In this document: positions 8,881 to 17,020 of the stretch, in pieces
How the letters are laid out: the number at the start of each line of letters is the position of its first letter
How positions within the stretch are numbered: the stretch's first letter is position 1
DNA from: Azospirillum isscasi
GTDB taxonomy: Bacteria; Pseudomonadota; Alphaproteobacteria; Azospirillales; Azospirillaceae
Direction of reading: 5' to 3'
Length of the DNA stretch: 36,342 nucleotides
NCBI RefSeq assembly: GCF_030849505.1
Contig: NZ_JAUJFI010000049.1
Coordinates: forward strand, 1 to 36,342
Position numbers and translations under genes: made by a program
The notes under the pieces: model-generated
What the model was told of the DNA's origin: nothing
Databases searched by the model: none
Seen by the model: the letters and a program-made list of their open reading frames with translations, nothing else

Positions 8881-9684
8881 CTACAGCGCCCGCACCTGCA
8901 TCTTGATCGGCCCTTCCCCCCGGCCATGGACGAACTGGTCCACATAAGGGTTGCCGGAGTTGTCGATGTCGTTGGCGTGGCCGGTCCAGATGATGCGGCC
9001 CTGGTAGATCATCGCAACCCGGTCGGCGATCTTGCGGGCGGACGCCATGTCGTGGGTGATGGTCACGGCGGTGGCGCCCAGATCCTTCACGCACTTCACG
9101 ATCAGTTCGTTGATCACGTCGGCCATGATCGGGTCGAGGCCGGTCGTCGGCTCGTCGAAGAAGATGATCTCCGGCTCGTCGGCGATGGCGCGGGCAAGGC
9201 CGACGCGCTTCTGCATGCCGCCCGACAGCTCCGACGGGAACAGCTCCCCCACCTCCGGGCCGAGACCGACCGCGCCCATCTTGGCGATGGCGATGTCCTT
9301 GGCCTTGGCGCGCGGCATGTGCTCGCCCTGGATCAGGCCGAAGGCGACGTTCTCCCAGACCTTCAGGCTGTCGAACAGGGCGGCGCCCTGGAACAGCATG
9401 CCGAACTTGTGCAGCAGCTTCTCCCGCTCGCGCGGGCGCAGCTTCGTCGTCTCCTCGCCGTCCACGCGGATGGAGCCGCTGTCCGGCGACAACAGACCGA
9501 GGACGCACTTCAGCATCACCGACTTGCCGGTGCCCGATCCGCCGATGACGACCAGCGATTCGCCGCGCCCGACCTCCAGGTCGATGCCGTTCAGCACGAC
9601 CTTCGACCCGAACGCCTTGTGCACGTTCTTCAGGGCGATCTTCGGCGGATGAGCGGGGGGAACCTGCGACATGGGAGCGCTCAT
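8881..9684 (-). CDS. mlaF: Lipid ABC transporter ATPase MlaF
   Basis: 267 residues. Walker A is GGSGTGKS, the signature LSGGMQKRVGLARA, Walker B IIFFDEPTTGLDP, and the H-loop THDM; LSGGMQKR together with TTGLDP is characteristic of the Mla/Ttg2A group. With MlaE it powers phospholipid movement between inner and outer membranes to keep outer-leaflet asymmetry. The start at 9684 overlaps the mlaE stop as ATGA; another ATG lies four codons later. No mlaD, mlaC or mlaB gene follows here, so the substrate-binding MCE protein must be encoded elsewhere. Confidence 0.9.
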   Translation of the reverse strand: MSAPMSQVPPAHPPKIALKNVHKAFGSKVVLNGIDLEVGRGESLVVIGGSGTGKSVMLKCVLGLLSPDSGSIRVDGEETTKLRPREREKLLHKFGMLFQGAALFDSLKVWENVAFGLIQGEHMPRAKAKDIAIAKMGAVGLGPEVGELFPSELSGGMQKRVGLARAIADEPEIIFFDEPTTGLDPIMADVINELIVKCVKDLGATAVTITHDMASARKIADRVAMIYQGRIIWTGHANDIDNSGNPYVDQFVHGRGEGPIKMQVRAL

Positions 9685-10457
9685 TTCGTCGAGAAGAAGA
9701 TGCCGGTGATGAGGTAGTTCCACACCAGGATCAGGATGGAGGCCGACACCACCGCGTTGGTCGTCGCCGCACCCACGCCCTGGGCGCCGCCGCGGGAATG
9801 GTAGCCGTGGTAGCAGCCCATCAGCGACACCATGAAGCCGAACACCGCCGCCTTCACGAGGCCGGAAATCACGTCGATCGGCTCCAGGAACTCCCAGGTC
9901 CGGCTGATGTAGGAGGCCGGGTTGAAGTCCAGCCGGTAGACGCCGACCAGGAAGCCGCCGAACACGCCGATGATGTCCGCCACCAGCACCAGCAGCGGCA
10001 GCATGGTCAGCCCGGCGATCAGGCGGGGCGCCACCAGATACTTGAACGGGTTGGTGGACAGGGTGGACAGGGCGTCGATCTGCTCGGTCACGCGCATGGT
10101 GCCGATCTCGGCGGCCATGGCGGCGCCGATGCGCCCAGCCACCATCAGGCCGCCCAGCACCGGCCCCAATTCCCGCGTCACCGACAGGGCGACCACCGTG
10201 GCGATGGCGCCTTCCGCCTGGAAGCGGGAGAAGCCGGAATAGCTCTGCAGCGCCAGCACCATGCCGGTGAACAGGGCGGTCAGCCCGACCACCGGCAGGG
10301 AGTAATAGCCGATGTCGATCATCTGGCGCAGGATCTGCCGCGGGTACAGCGGCGGACGCACGCAGTGCGACAGGGCGGTGGCGGTGAACAGGCCGAGCTT
10401 TCCGGTTGCTTCCAGAAAGATCAGGAAGGCCCGTCCGGTGGCGGCAAGGAAACCCAT
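9681..10457 (-). CDS. mlaE: Lipid ABC transporter permease MlaE
   Basis: 258 residues with five or six hydrophobic helices and the MlaE-family core VTRELGPVLGGLMVAGRIG followed by AAEIGTMRVTEQIDAL, the hallmark of this permease. It acts as a membrane dimer with MlaF. The ATG shares one base with the alr stop (TGATG) and has GAGGT six bases upstream inside alr, so translation is coupled to alr; a TTG one codon upstream is disregarded. The N-terminus is slightly longer than in some relatives and begins with an amphipathic stretch. Confidence 0.9.
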   Translation of the reverse strand: MGFLAATGRAFLIFLEATGKLGLFTATALSHCVRPPLYPRQILRQMIDIGYYSLPVVGLTALFTGMVLALQSYSGFSRFQAEGAIATVVALSVTRELGPVLGGLMVAGRIGAAMAAEIGTMRVTEQIDALSTLSTNPFKYLVAPRLIAGLTMLPLLVLVADIIGVFGGFLVGVYRLDFNPASYISRTWEFLEPIDVISGLVKAAVFGFMVSLMGCYHGYHSRGGAQGVGAATTNAVVSASILILVWNYLITGIFFSTK

Positions 10458-11593
10458 CAAGCGACCTCAGGCGGCGGCGGGTCGCGATAGACCCTGTGAT
10501 AGCGCGCGCCCAGCGAGGTCAGGATCTCGTAGCCGATGGTTCCGCCCTCGTCTGCCACGGTGTCCACCGGGCGGTTCGGGCCGATCAGCTCGACCAACCC
10601 GCCGGGCGTCACCGCCGCGTCGGGAAGGTGGCTGACGTCCACCGTGACCAGATCCATCGAAACACGCCCAACCACCGGAGCGGCCACGCCGTTGACGTAG
10701 ACATGGCCGCGCCCGCTGAGCGAGCGCAGATATCCGTCGGCATAACCCACTGCGATGGTTGCGATTTTGCCTCTCGCCGCAACGCGGTGCGTGGCACCGT
10801 AGCCAACGGTCATAGGGCTGTCAACGTTGCGCACCTGGAGCAGCCGGGCGTCCAGCCGGATGGTGTCCCGCATCGGGTTCGCCGCACCGGGTGTCGGGTT
10901 GACGCCGTAGAGCGCGCAGCCGGGCCGCACGAGGTCGAAATGGAAGGCCGGGCCGTGGAAGATCCCGGCGGAATTGGCGAAACTCGCCGCGGCGGCGGGC
11001 AGTCGCCCCACCGCGGAGCGGAAGCGACCGAGCTGCTGGCTGTTCACCACCGAGTCCTCGTCGGCGCAGGCGAGGTGGGTCATCCACACCCGCACATCCA
11101 CCCCGTCCAGCCGCGACAGGTCCCCCACCAGCGTGTCCAGCTCGTCCGGACCGAGCCCGAGTCGGTTCATGCCGGTGTCGATGTGCACGACGGCGGGCAG
11201 GGCGGCGCCCTGCGCCTTCGCATGGGCCTGCCACGCGGCGATGTCGCCGAGATGGTTGAGAACCGGCAGGATGCGGTGGGCCGTGAAGTCCGGCGCGGTG
11301 CCGGCGGGCAGGCCGCCCAGCGACAGCACGCGGGCATCCGGCGGCGCCACGGCGCGGACGGCCAGAGCCTCCTCGAACTGCGCCACCACGAAGGTGCGGC
11401 AGCCGGCGGCGGCCAGCGCCGGGACGACGCGCTCCACCCCCAGGCCATAGGCGTTGGCCTTGACCACGGCGGCGCATTCCGCGGGCGCCACCCGGTCGCG
11501 GAGCTGCGTCCAATTGGCGACCACGGCGCCCAGGTCGATGGTCAGAACGGCGCCGGCGCGGGCGAGGGGATCACTCAGTAGGGCCGAAGTCAT
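10457..11593 (-). CDS. alr: Alanine racemase
   Basis: 378 residues, PLP-dependent fold-type III racemase giving D-alanine for peptidoglycan. The PLP lysine is Lys45 in VVKANAYGLG; the opposing catalytic tyrosine lies in VGYGATHRV, and RPGCALYG and GRVSMD are further family landmarks. The frame is open far upstream into dnaB, but the ATG at 11593 is the first that leaves a normal N-terminus (VLTIDLGAVVANW). This makes the first 23 bases overlap the dnaB 3' end. No strong Shine-Dalgarno is seen, suggesting dependence on dnaB translation. Whether the protein is biosynthetic or catabolic cannot be told from sequence; the context favours the biosynthetic role. Confidence 0.94.
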   Translation of the reverse strand: MTSALLSDPLARAGAVLTIDLGAVVANWTQLRDRVAPAECAAVVKANAYGLGVERVVPALAAAGCRTFVVAQFEEALAVRAVAPPDARVLSLGGLPAGTAPDFTAHRILPVLNHLGDIAAWQAHAKAQGAALPAVVHIDTGMNRLGLGPDELDTLVGDLSRLDGVDVRVWMTHLACADEDSVVNSQQLGRFRSAVGRLPAAAASFANSAGIFHGPAFHFDLVRPGCALYGVNPTPGAANPMRDTIRLDARLLQVRNVDSPMTVGYGATHRVAARGKIATIAVGYADGYLRSLSGRGHVYVNGVAAPVVGRVSMDLVTVDVSHLPDAAVTPGGLVELIGPNRPVDTVADEGGTIGYEILTSLGARYHRVYRDPPPPEVA

Positions 11594-13103
11594 GGGTCGT
11601 GTCGAGGTCGCCGAATTTGGTGAACTGTCCGTCGAAGAACATGCGGACGCTGCCGATCGGGCCGTGGCGCTGCTTGGCGATGATCGCCTCCGCGGTGTTG
11701 TGCACCTCGGCGTAGCGCTTCTGCCAGTTGGCGTAGCGGTCGTTGTACTTGTCCTCCGACTCCTCGGGCCGGCGGGCCGGCTCGCCGCGCTCAAGATAGT
11801 ACTGTTCGCGGTAAACGAACATCACGACGTCGGCGTCCTGCTCGATGGAGCCCGATTCGCGCAGGTCGGCGAGCTGGGGACGCTTGTCCTCGCGCATCTC
11901 CACCGCGCGGCTGAGCTGCGACAGGGCGAGCACCGGCACCTCCAGCTCCTTGGCGATGGCCTTCAGGCCGCGGGTGATCTCCGAAATTTCCTGCACGCGG
12001 TTCTCGTTGCCCCTGGTCGAGCTGCCGCGCAGGAGCTGGAGATAGTCCACCACCACCATGCCCAGCCCGTGCGTGCGCTTCAGCCGCCGGCAGCGGGTGC
12101 GCACCGCGGCAATGGTCAGGGCCGGCGTATCGTCCACGAAGAAGGGCACGCGGCTGAGTTCCTGGCTGGCCGCCACGAATTTGGGGAAGTCGCTGTCCTT
12201 GATCTCGCCGCGGCGGATCTTGTCGCCCGACACCTCGGCCTCGCCGGCCAGGATACGGGTGGCGAGCTGCTCCGCCGACATTTCCAGCGAGAAGAAGCCG
12301 ACCGGCGCGCCCTCGCCGCCGTTGGTGCGCATGTGCGCCTTGGCCGCGTTGAAGGCGATGTTGGTGGCCAGCGCCGTCTTGCCCATCGAAGGGCGCCCGG
12401 CCAGGATGATGAGGTCCGACGGGTGCAGGCCGCCCAGCTTGCGGTCCATGTCGCGCAGGCCGGTGGTCACGCCGGTGACGTGGCTGGACCGCCGGAAGGC
12501 CGTTTCCGCCGTGGTGATGGCCGCCTTCAGCGACTCGGAGAAGGCGATGAAGCCGCCGCGCACGTCGCCGGTCGAGGCGAGGTCGAAAAGCTGCTTCTCC
12601 GCCGTCTCGATCTGGTCCATGGCGTCGATGTCGAGGTCGTGCTGATACGCCTCGTTCACCATGTCCGTGCCGACCTCGATCAACTGCCGGCGCAGGAACA
12701 GGTCGTGGATCGTCTTGCCGTAGTCGCCGGCGTTGACCACCGTCACCACGTTGGCGGCGAGCTGCGCCAGATAGCCGGCGCCGCCGTCCGGGGCCAGTTC
12801 CGGGTCGTTGTCGAAATAGGCCTTCAGCGTGACCGGGTTGGCGATCTGGCCGCGCTCCACCATCTTGGCGATGGCCGAGAAGATGCGCTGGTGCGCCGGG
12901 TCGTAGAAATGCTCGGCGCGCAGGAACTCGCCGACCTTCTCGTACGCCTTGTTGTTCACCAGGATGGCGCCGAGCAGGGCCTGTTCCGCCTCCTCGTTGT
13001 GGGGCGGCGTGCGGTAATCCGCCGCGGGCTTCGCGGCACCGGCGCGGGACAGCCCGCCGTCGAGGGGGCGCGGCTCGAAAAGCTGGGTGGTCTTGTCATC
13101 CAT
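11571..13103 (-). CDS. dnaB: Replicative DNA helicase
   Basis: 510 residues with the DnaB N-terminal helical domain (PPHNEEAEQALLGAIL) and the RecA-like C-terminal helicase domain with Walker A GRPSMGKTAL, a Walker B ending VVVDYLQLL, and the DnaB segments LSQLSRAVE and LRESGSIEQDAD. It unwinds DNA at the replication fork as a hexamer. No intein interrupts the ATPase motifs. An open TTG/ATG region extends upstream, but MDDKTTQLF at 13103 is the natural start. The 127-base upstream gap holds DnaA-box-like sites and a plausible promoter. It appears to head the dnaB-alr-mlaE-mlaF overlapping unit. Confidence 0.96.
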   Translation of the reverse strand: MDDKTTQLFEPRPLDGGLSRAGAAKPAADYRTPPHNEEAEQALLGAILVNNKAYEKVGEFLRAEHFYDPAHQRIFSAIAKMVERGQIANPVTLKAYFDNDPELAPDGGAGYLAQLAANVVTVVNAGDYGKTIHDLFLRRQLIEVGTDMVNEAYQHDLDIDAMDQIETAEKQLFDLASTGDVRGGFIAFSESLKAAITTAETAFRRSSHVTGVTTGLRDMDRKLGGLHPSDLIILAGRPSMGKTALATNIAFNAAKAHMRTNGGEGAPVGFFSLEMSAEQLATRILAGEAEVSGDKIRRGEIKDSDFPKFVAASQELSRVPFFVDDTPALTIAAVRTRCRRLKRTHGLGMVVVDYLQLLRGSSTRGNENRVQEISEITRGLKAIAKELEVPVLALSQLSRAVEMREDKRPQLADLRESGSIEQDADVVMFVYREQYYLERGEPARRPEESEDKYNDRYANWQKRYAEVHNTAEAIIAKQRHGPIGSVRMFFDGQFTKFGDLDTTHDFGPTE

Positions 13104-13168
13104 GTCCGGCACTCTAGCAAAGGGCGGGACGCAAAGCTGTGCGATCGGGGTAAGGCTACCCACATTCC

Positions 13169-13210
13169 TGTGAATAACTTTTGTCCACAGCCGGTGAGAC
13201 TTGGGGATAA
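13169..13210. promoter_or_regulatory. Cluster of three DnaA-box-like sites upstream of dnaB
   Basis: Minus-strand TTATTCACA (13177-13169) fits the TTATNCACA consensus fully. Plus-strand TTGTCCACA (13182-13190) and minus-strand TTATCCCCA (13210-13202) each differ by one base from TTATCCACA. All three lie within 42 bases of the dnaB upstream gap, over and just downstream of the likely -10. Binding by DnaA is inference. Confidence 0.55.
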
Positions 13211-13234
13211 CCCGGAAAACGGACGCCGTGTCAA
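13205..13234 (-). promoter_or_regulatory. Possible sigma70 promoter of dnaB
   Basis: A perfect -35 TTGACA (13234-13229, overlapping the cfa stop) is followed after 18 bases by a weak -10 TTATCC (13210-13205). The -10 overlaps the outermost DnaA-box-like site, a position suited to repression. Confidence 0.4.
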
Positions 13235-14490
13235 CGCGATAAGGAGGCTCCCGGCCTGTGGGCGGAGGCCGGGGCGGCGTCCGTCAGCGCCGCTTCGGCA
13301 TGGACCATGTAATCGCGGACCAGCGGGACCGCGCCCAGCGACCGGGCGAGTTGCATCTGGAAGACCATGTGCCCCTGATAGCGGAAGCTGATCTCGGCGC
13401 CCGCCAGATAGAACTCCCACATCCGGCAGAAGCGCTCGTCGCACATGGCGCGGGCCTCGTCGCGCCGTGCGAGAAACCGCTCCCGCCAGTGGCGCAGCGT
13501 CTCGGCGTAATGGAGGCGCAGGATCTCCACATCGGTGTTCCACAGCCCGGCCTTCTCCACGGCGGGGATCACCTCCGACAGGGCGGGCGAGTAGCCGCCG
13601 GGGAAGATGTACTTGCGCAGCCAGGGATTCGTGGCGCCCGGCCCGTCCGAACGCCCGATGGAATGGAGCAGGGCCACCCCGTCCTCGGCCAGCAGGCCGC
13701 GCAGCCGGGCGAAGAAGGTGCGGTAATGCGGCACGCCGACATGCTCGAACATGCCGACCGAGACGATGCGGTCGAATCGCCCGTCCATCTGCCCGTCCAT
13801 CTGACGGTAATCGCGCAGCTCGAACCGCACCCGGTCGCCGAGTCCCGCCCGCTCGGCCCGGTCTCGCGCCACGGCGAGCTGTTCGGTGGACAGAGTGATT
13901 CCCGTGACGTGGGCCCCGGTGGCCCGGGCGAGGTACAGCGCCATGCCGCCCCAGCCGCAGCCGACGTCGAGCACCCTCATGCCCGGCTGGAGCAGAAGCT
14001 TTGCCGCGATGTGCCGCTTCTTGGCCTCCTGCGCCTCGTCCAACCCGGTGTCCGGGGTGGGGAAGTAACCGCAGGAGTATTGCAGGTCACGGTCCAGGAA
14101 CAGTTCGAAGAAGGCCCGCGACAGGTCGTAATGGTGGGCGGCGTTGCGCCGCGACCGCCGCAGGGGATTGCTCTGCTGGAGGAGCCGCAGGGCCGGGGCG
14201 AGGGCTTCCCGGACGTTGCCCAGCACGCCCTGGACGTTCTCCGGCCCGGCGCAGAGCAGCGCCAGGAAGTCGTAGATCGAGCCACCCTCGATGGACAGGC
14301 GGCCATCCATGTAGGCTTCCCCGAAACGCAGCCGCGGATTCACCACGAGGTCCCGGTGCAGCGCCTTGTCGTGCAGGCGCAGCGTCAGGGACGGGGCGCC
14401 GACCCCAACCCGGTGCCTGCGCCCGTCGGCGCCCAGGATGTCTAAGGCGCCGGCGGTCATCGCCGGGCCGAGCAGGCGGGCAAGCAGCAT
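13231..14490 (-). CDS. cfa: Cyclopropane-fatty-acyl-phospholipid synthase
   Basis: 419 residues. The SAM-binding motif is VLDVGCGWGGMALYLAR; the bicarbonate-pocket residues known from E. coli CFA synthase are visible as the Cys of LQYSCGYF, the Glu of MFEHVG, the His of LLHSIG and the Tyr of RLHYAETLRHW. It methylenates cis double bonds of membrane acyl chains. The ATG at 14490 is chosen because GGAG lies seven bases upstream; an ATG five codons earlier and a longer open stretch lack this. A 12-base tandem duplication inserts an extra MDGQ in the SAM domain. The gene lies just upstream of dnaB with its stop overlapping the presumed dnaB -35. Confidence 0.94.
   Translation of the reverse strand: MLLARLLGPAMTAGALDILGADGRRHRVGVGAPSLTLRLHDKALHRDLVVNPRLRFGEAYMDGRLSIEGGSIYDFLALLCAGPENVQGVLGNVREALAPALRLLQQSNPLRRSRRNAAHHYDLSRAFFELFLDRDLQYSCGYFPTPDTGLDEAQEAKKRHIAAKLLLQPGMRVLDVGCGWGGMALYLARATGAHVTGITLSTEQLAVARDRAERAGLGDRVRFELRDYRQMDGQMDGRFDRIVSVGMFEHVGVPHYRTFFARLRGLLAEDGVALLHSIGRSDGPGATNPWLRKYIFPGGYSPALSEVIPAVEKAGLWNTDVEILRLHYAETLRHWRERFLARRDEARAMCDERFCRMWEFYLAGAEISFRYQGHMVFQMQLARSLGAVPLVRDYMVHAEAALTDAAPASAHRPGASLSR
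13780..13803 (-). repeat. 12-bp tandem duplication inside cfa
   Basis: CCCGTCCATCTG is present twice in direct succession (13780-13791, 13792-13803). In frame it gives MDGQMDG in a loop before the FDRIVSVGMFEH strand, adding four residues without breaking the frame. Confidence 0.85.
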
Positions 14491-14542
14491 CGCGCATCTC
14501 CGCATCCGTCGAACAGGATCGGCGTCGATGACCCGCCCCCTA

Positions 14543-14566
14543 CGAATCACCGGGCGAATCACCGGG
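14543..14566. repeat. 12-bp tandem duplication upstream of cfa
   Basis: CGAATCACCGGG occurs twice in tandem (14543-14554, 14555-14566), about 55 bases before the cfa start, in the cfa-rplI gap (14491-14752). Apart from this and the rplI terminator I see nothing else in that gap. Confidence 0.8.
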
Positions 14567-14680
14567 AACGAGAGTCGGGGGTCGGAGCGGGATGAGGCAA
14601 CCCGCCCGACGGGGCAGGGGCGCGGGGCGTCCGGCGCATCCCGATGGGGAGGAGCCGGATGGAAAAGGGGGGCGGAACGC

Positions 14681-14720
14681 GGAAAAGCCGCCTCGCCCCC
14701 ATCAAGGGGCGGGCGGCTTC
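14681..14720 (-). terminator. Intrinsic terminator of the rpsF-rplI operon
   Basis: GC-rich stem of 12 pairs with one bulged base (14687-14699 with 14706-14717, bulge at 14693), a six-base loop, and on the minus strand a TTTT run directly after the stem (complement of 14683-14686). It begins about 35 bases after the rplI stop. Confidence 0.82.
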
Positions 14721-14752
14721 CGGACGAGCGGACTGGTCTCGAAGACGGGCGG

Positions 14753-15319
14753 TCAGCCCTCCTCGGAAACCTCGGCCTCGGGGGCCTCGGCGGCCTCCTC
14801 GATCTCGTCTTCCTCGTCGCGCAGGTCGGCGGCGGTGACCATGCCGCCGCGGGACAGCTGCAGCTCGGCCTCTTCCTTCGAACGGGCGACGTTCACCGTG
14901 ACGGTGATGCTCACCTCGGGGTGCAGGACGACGCGCAGCTGGAACAGGCCCAGCGTCTTGATCGGCGACTCGATCTGCACCTGCTTGCGGTCGACCGTGT
15001 AGCCGGCGGCGTGCAGGGCGTCGGCGACGTCGCGCGGGGTCACCGAACCGTACAGGACGCCGGTCTCACCGGCCTGACGGATCACGACGACCGACACGGC
15101 GTTCATCTTGGCGGCAACCTGCTCGGCGTCCTTGCGGCGCTCCAGGTTGACGGCCTCCAGGTGGGCCTTCTGCTTCTCGAAGAACGCCATGTTCGCCTTG
15201 GTGGCGCGCAGGGCCTTCTTCTGCGGCAGCAGATAGTTGCGGGCGAAGCCGGGACGCACCTTCACGACCTGGCCCATCTGGCCGAGCTTCTCGACCCGCT
15301 CCAGCAGAATAACTTCCAT
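14753..15319 (-). CDS. rplI: 50S ribosomal protein L9
   Basis: 188 residues. The N-terminal rRNA-binding domain carries the L9 signature ([20 protein letters not shown]), followed by the long connecting helix and a C-terminal domain. It is about 40 residues longer than E. coli L9 because of an acidic tail ([15 protein letters not shown]), as in other alphaproteobacteria. AGGAGG lies seven bases before the ATG, which shares one base with the stop of the preceding membrane protein gene (TGATG). Last gene of the rpsF-rpsR-DUF2232-rplI unit, followed by an intrinsic terminator. Confidence 0.97.
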   Translation of the reverse strand: MEVILLERVEKLGQMGQVVKVRPGFARNYLLPQKKALRATKANMAFFEKQKAHLEAVNLERRKDAEQVAAKMNAVSVVVIRQAGETGVLYGSVTPRDVADALHAAGYTVDRKQVQIESPIKTLGLFQLRVVLHPEVSITVTVNVARSKEEAELQLSRGGMVTAADLRDEEDEIEEAAEAPEAEVSEEG

Positions 15320-16275
15320 CACTCGTCCTCCTGATCGGGGCCGGCGGGCCGGAGACGGCGACGCAGCCCAATCCATTGCTCGATCATGCCCAGGCCGACC
15401 ATCAGCACGATCGGCCAACCGAAAAGAAACAGGAACATGTAGAACCCGACGAGGATCGGCAGCTTGGCCGACCGGCTTCGGGCAAACGCATGCACCACCG
15501 AAAGCCCGGCAAAGGCGAATGGCAGCGCCAGGACCAGCGCGGCGTTGACCGCGAGGAACCCGGCCGGGTCCGGCGCCAGGGAGGCCGCCAGCAGGGCCGC
15601 AAGGAACGCGGTGGCGAGCCACCGGGGCAGTTCCAGGTCGTCCAGCCGCATGGCGGGGCGCCGGTTGCGGCCGAACCGCATCAGGGCGCCCTGGGCCAGG
15701 GCTCCGTTGATGATCGTCATGACGAGCCATGAGATCACCGCGAAGCCCGGCAGCACCTCGGCCATCCAGATGTCCTGCGGGTCCGGGGCCGGCTGGCCCT
15801 GCGCGGAGAACATCTGGTCCGCCATGCGGCCCAGCGTTTCCCGCACCGCGCCCTCCAGCCCGCCGGGCTGATCGAGCGTCAGAACCGCGGCCCCCAGAAG
15901 GCCCGCCAGTCCCATTCCGGTCAGCGCCATCAGGAGCCGGCCCGGAGGATACCATTCCACTCCCCCGTCGGGAGCCGCCCGCGCCAGCAGCGCCTGCCGC
16001 ACCACCAGGATGACCGGGACAGCCGCGGTCACCAGATAGGCGAGAGACACCAGAAGGCTGGACGACACCGCCAGGACCGCCACCGTTCCCGCCGCACCGG
16101 CGAGAAGGGAGACGGTGGAGCCGAGCCACAATCCCGCGAGGAACAGCGGCAACGGCGCCAGATAGCCCAGGATCAGCGCCCCGAATCCGCCGAACAGGAC
16201 GGCGAGATAGAAGAACGCGCTGACCACGCCGACACCGATGGCAGCCGCCAGAGGGGCGGCCAGGGGCGAGGCCAT
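15319..16275 (-). CDS. DUF2232 family integral membrane protein
   Basis: 318 residues with about eight hydrophobic segments spread over the length (for example [20 protein letters not shown] and [16 protein letters not shown]) and short charged loops; the C-terminus is basic then acidic. It matches my recollection of the DUF2232 family, whose members in alphaproteobacteria and Firmicutes sit beside S6, S18 and L9 genes; no biochemical role is established. It lies 34 bases after rpsR and overlaps rplI by one base, so it is expressed as part of a ribosomal-protein operon. No catalytic motif is seen. Confidence 0.8.
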   Translation of the reverse strand: MASPLAAPLAAAIGVGVVSAFFYLAVLFGGFGALILGYLAPLPLFLAGLWLGSTVSLLAGAAGTVAVLAVSSSLLVSLAYLVTAAVPVILVVRQALLARAAPDGGVEWYPPGRLLMALTGMGLAGLLGAAVLTLDQPGGLEGAVRETLGRMADQMFSAQGQPAPDPQDIWMAEVLPGFAVISWLVMTIINGALAQGALMRFGRNRRPAMRLDDLELPRWLATAFLAALLAASLAPDPAGFLAVNAALVLALPFAFAGLSVVHAFARSRSAKLPILVGFYMFLFLFGWPIVLMVGLGMIEQWIGLRRRLRPAGPDQEDE

Positions 16276-16309
16276 GGGATTACCTTTGCCTTGTGTCCGC
16301 TTCGGGTCC

Positions 16310-16582
16310 TTACTTCACCACGTAGGGAAGCAGGGCCAGGAAACGGGCGCGCTTGATGGCGCGGGCGAGTTCGCGCTGCTTCTTCGCGGAAACCGCGGTG
16401 ATGCGGCTCGGCACGATCTTGCCACGCTCGGAGATGAAGCGGGACAGGAGCTTGACGTCCTTGTAGTCGATCGCCGGGGCGTTCGCGCCCGAGAACGGGC
16501 AGGTCTTGCGGCGGCGGAAGAACGGACGGCGGGGACCGCCACCGGTGCGGGCCGGAGCGCCCGAGGTCTGCTTGTCGGACAT
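16310..16582 (-). CDS. rpsR: 30S ribosomal protein S18
   Basis: 90 residues. The core [19 protein letters not shown] followed by [19 protein letters not shown] is the bS18 signature, and the basic N-terminus with RRRKTCPF is typical of the family. It pairs with S6 on the platform of the small subunit. The ATG abuts the rpsF stop (TAAATG), so the two are coupled for equal synthesis. Confidence 0.97.
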   Translation of the reverse strand: MSDKQTSGAPARTGGGPRRPFFRRRKTCPFSGANAPAIDYKDVKLLSRFISERGKIVPSRITAVSAKKQRELARAIKRARFLALLPYVVK

Positions 16583-17020
16583 TTAGGCGTTCTCCCCTTC
16601 GGTAACGGCGGGTTCCTGGCGGCGCGGCGGGCGCGGGCCACGATCCTCGAAGCGGCGCGGGCCGCGGTCGCCGCGATCACCGCGGTCGCCACGCTCGCCG
16701 CGGCTCTGCATCATCACCGACGGGTTGGCGTCCAGCGCATCGACGCGGACGGTCATGAAGCGCAGCACGTCCTCGTTGATGCTCATGTTCCGCTCCATCT
16801 CCAGGACGGCGGCGGCGGGGGCATCAAGGTTGAACAGGGTGTAGTGACCCTTGCGGTTCTTCTTGATCTTGTAGGTGAGCGTCTTCAGACCCCAGTATTC
16901 GGACTTGGCGACCTGGCCGCCGTTGTCGCGGATGATCTGGGCGAACTGCTCGCTGAGCTGCTCGGCCTGGGCGGCCGAGATGTCCTGGCGCGCGATCAGC
17001 ACGCACTCGTAAAGAGCCAT
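16583..17020 (-). CDS. rpsF: 30S ribosomal protein S6
   Basis: 145 residues. The body ([15 protein letters not shown], then [19 protein letters not shown]) is bS6. After about residue 100 comes a charged tail built on [14 protein letters not shown] repeats and ending acidic; E. coli S6 is also extended at this end but by glutamates. A GGGGAG four bases before the ATG at 17020 favours it over another ATG four codons upstream. First gene of the rpsF-rpsR-DUF2232-rplI unit, divergent from fabD. Confidence 0.96.
   Translation of the reverse strand: MALYECVLIARQDISAAQAEQLSEQFAQIIRDNGGQVAKSEYWGLKTLTYKIKKNRKGHYTLFNLDAPAAAVLEMERNMSINEDVLRFMTVRVDALDANPSVMMQSRGERGDRGDRGDRGPRRFEDRGPRPPRRQEPAVTEGENA

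Noticed and set aside
13104..13230. The DnaA-box gap as a chromosome origin
   Set aside because: Only three boxes, no AT-rich unwinding stretch and no origin-linked genes such as dnaA, dnaN, parAB or gidA in the window.
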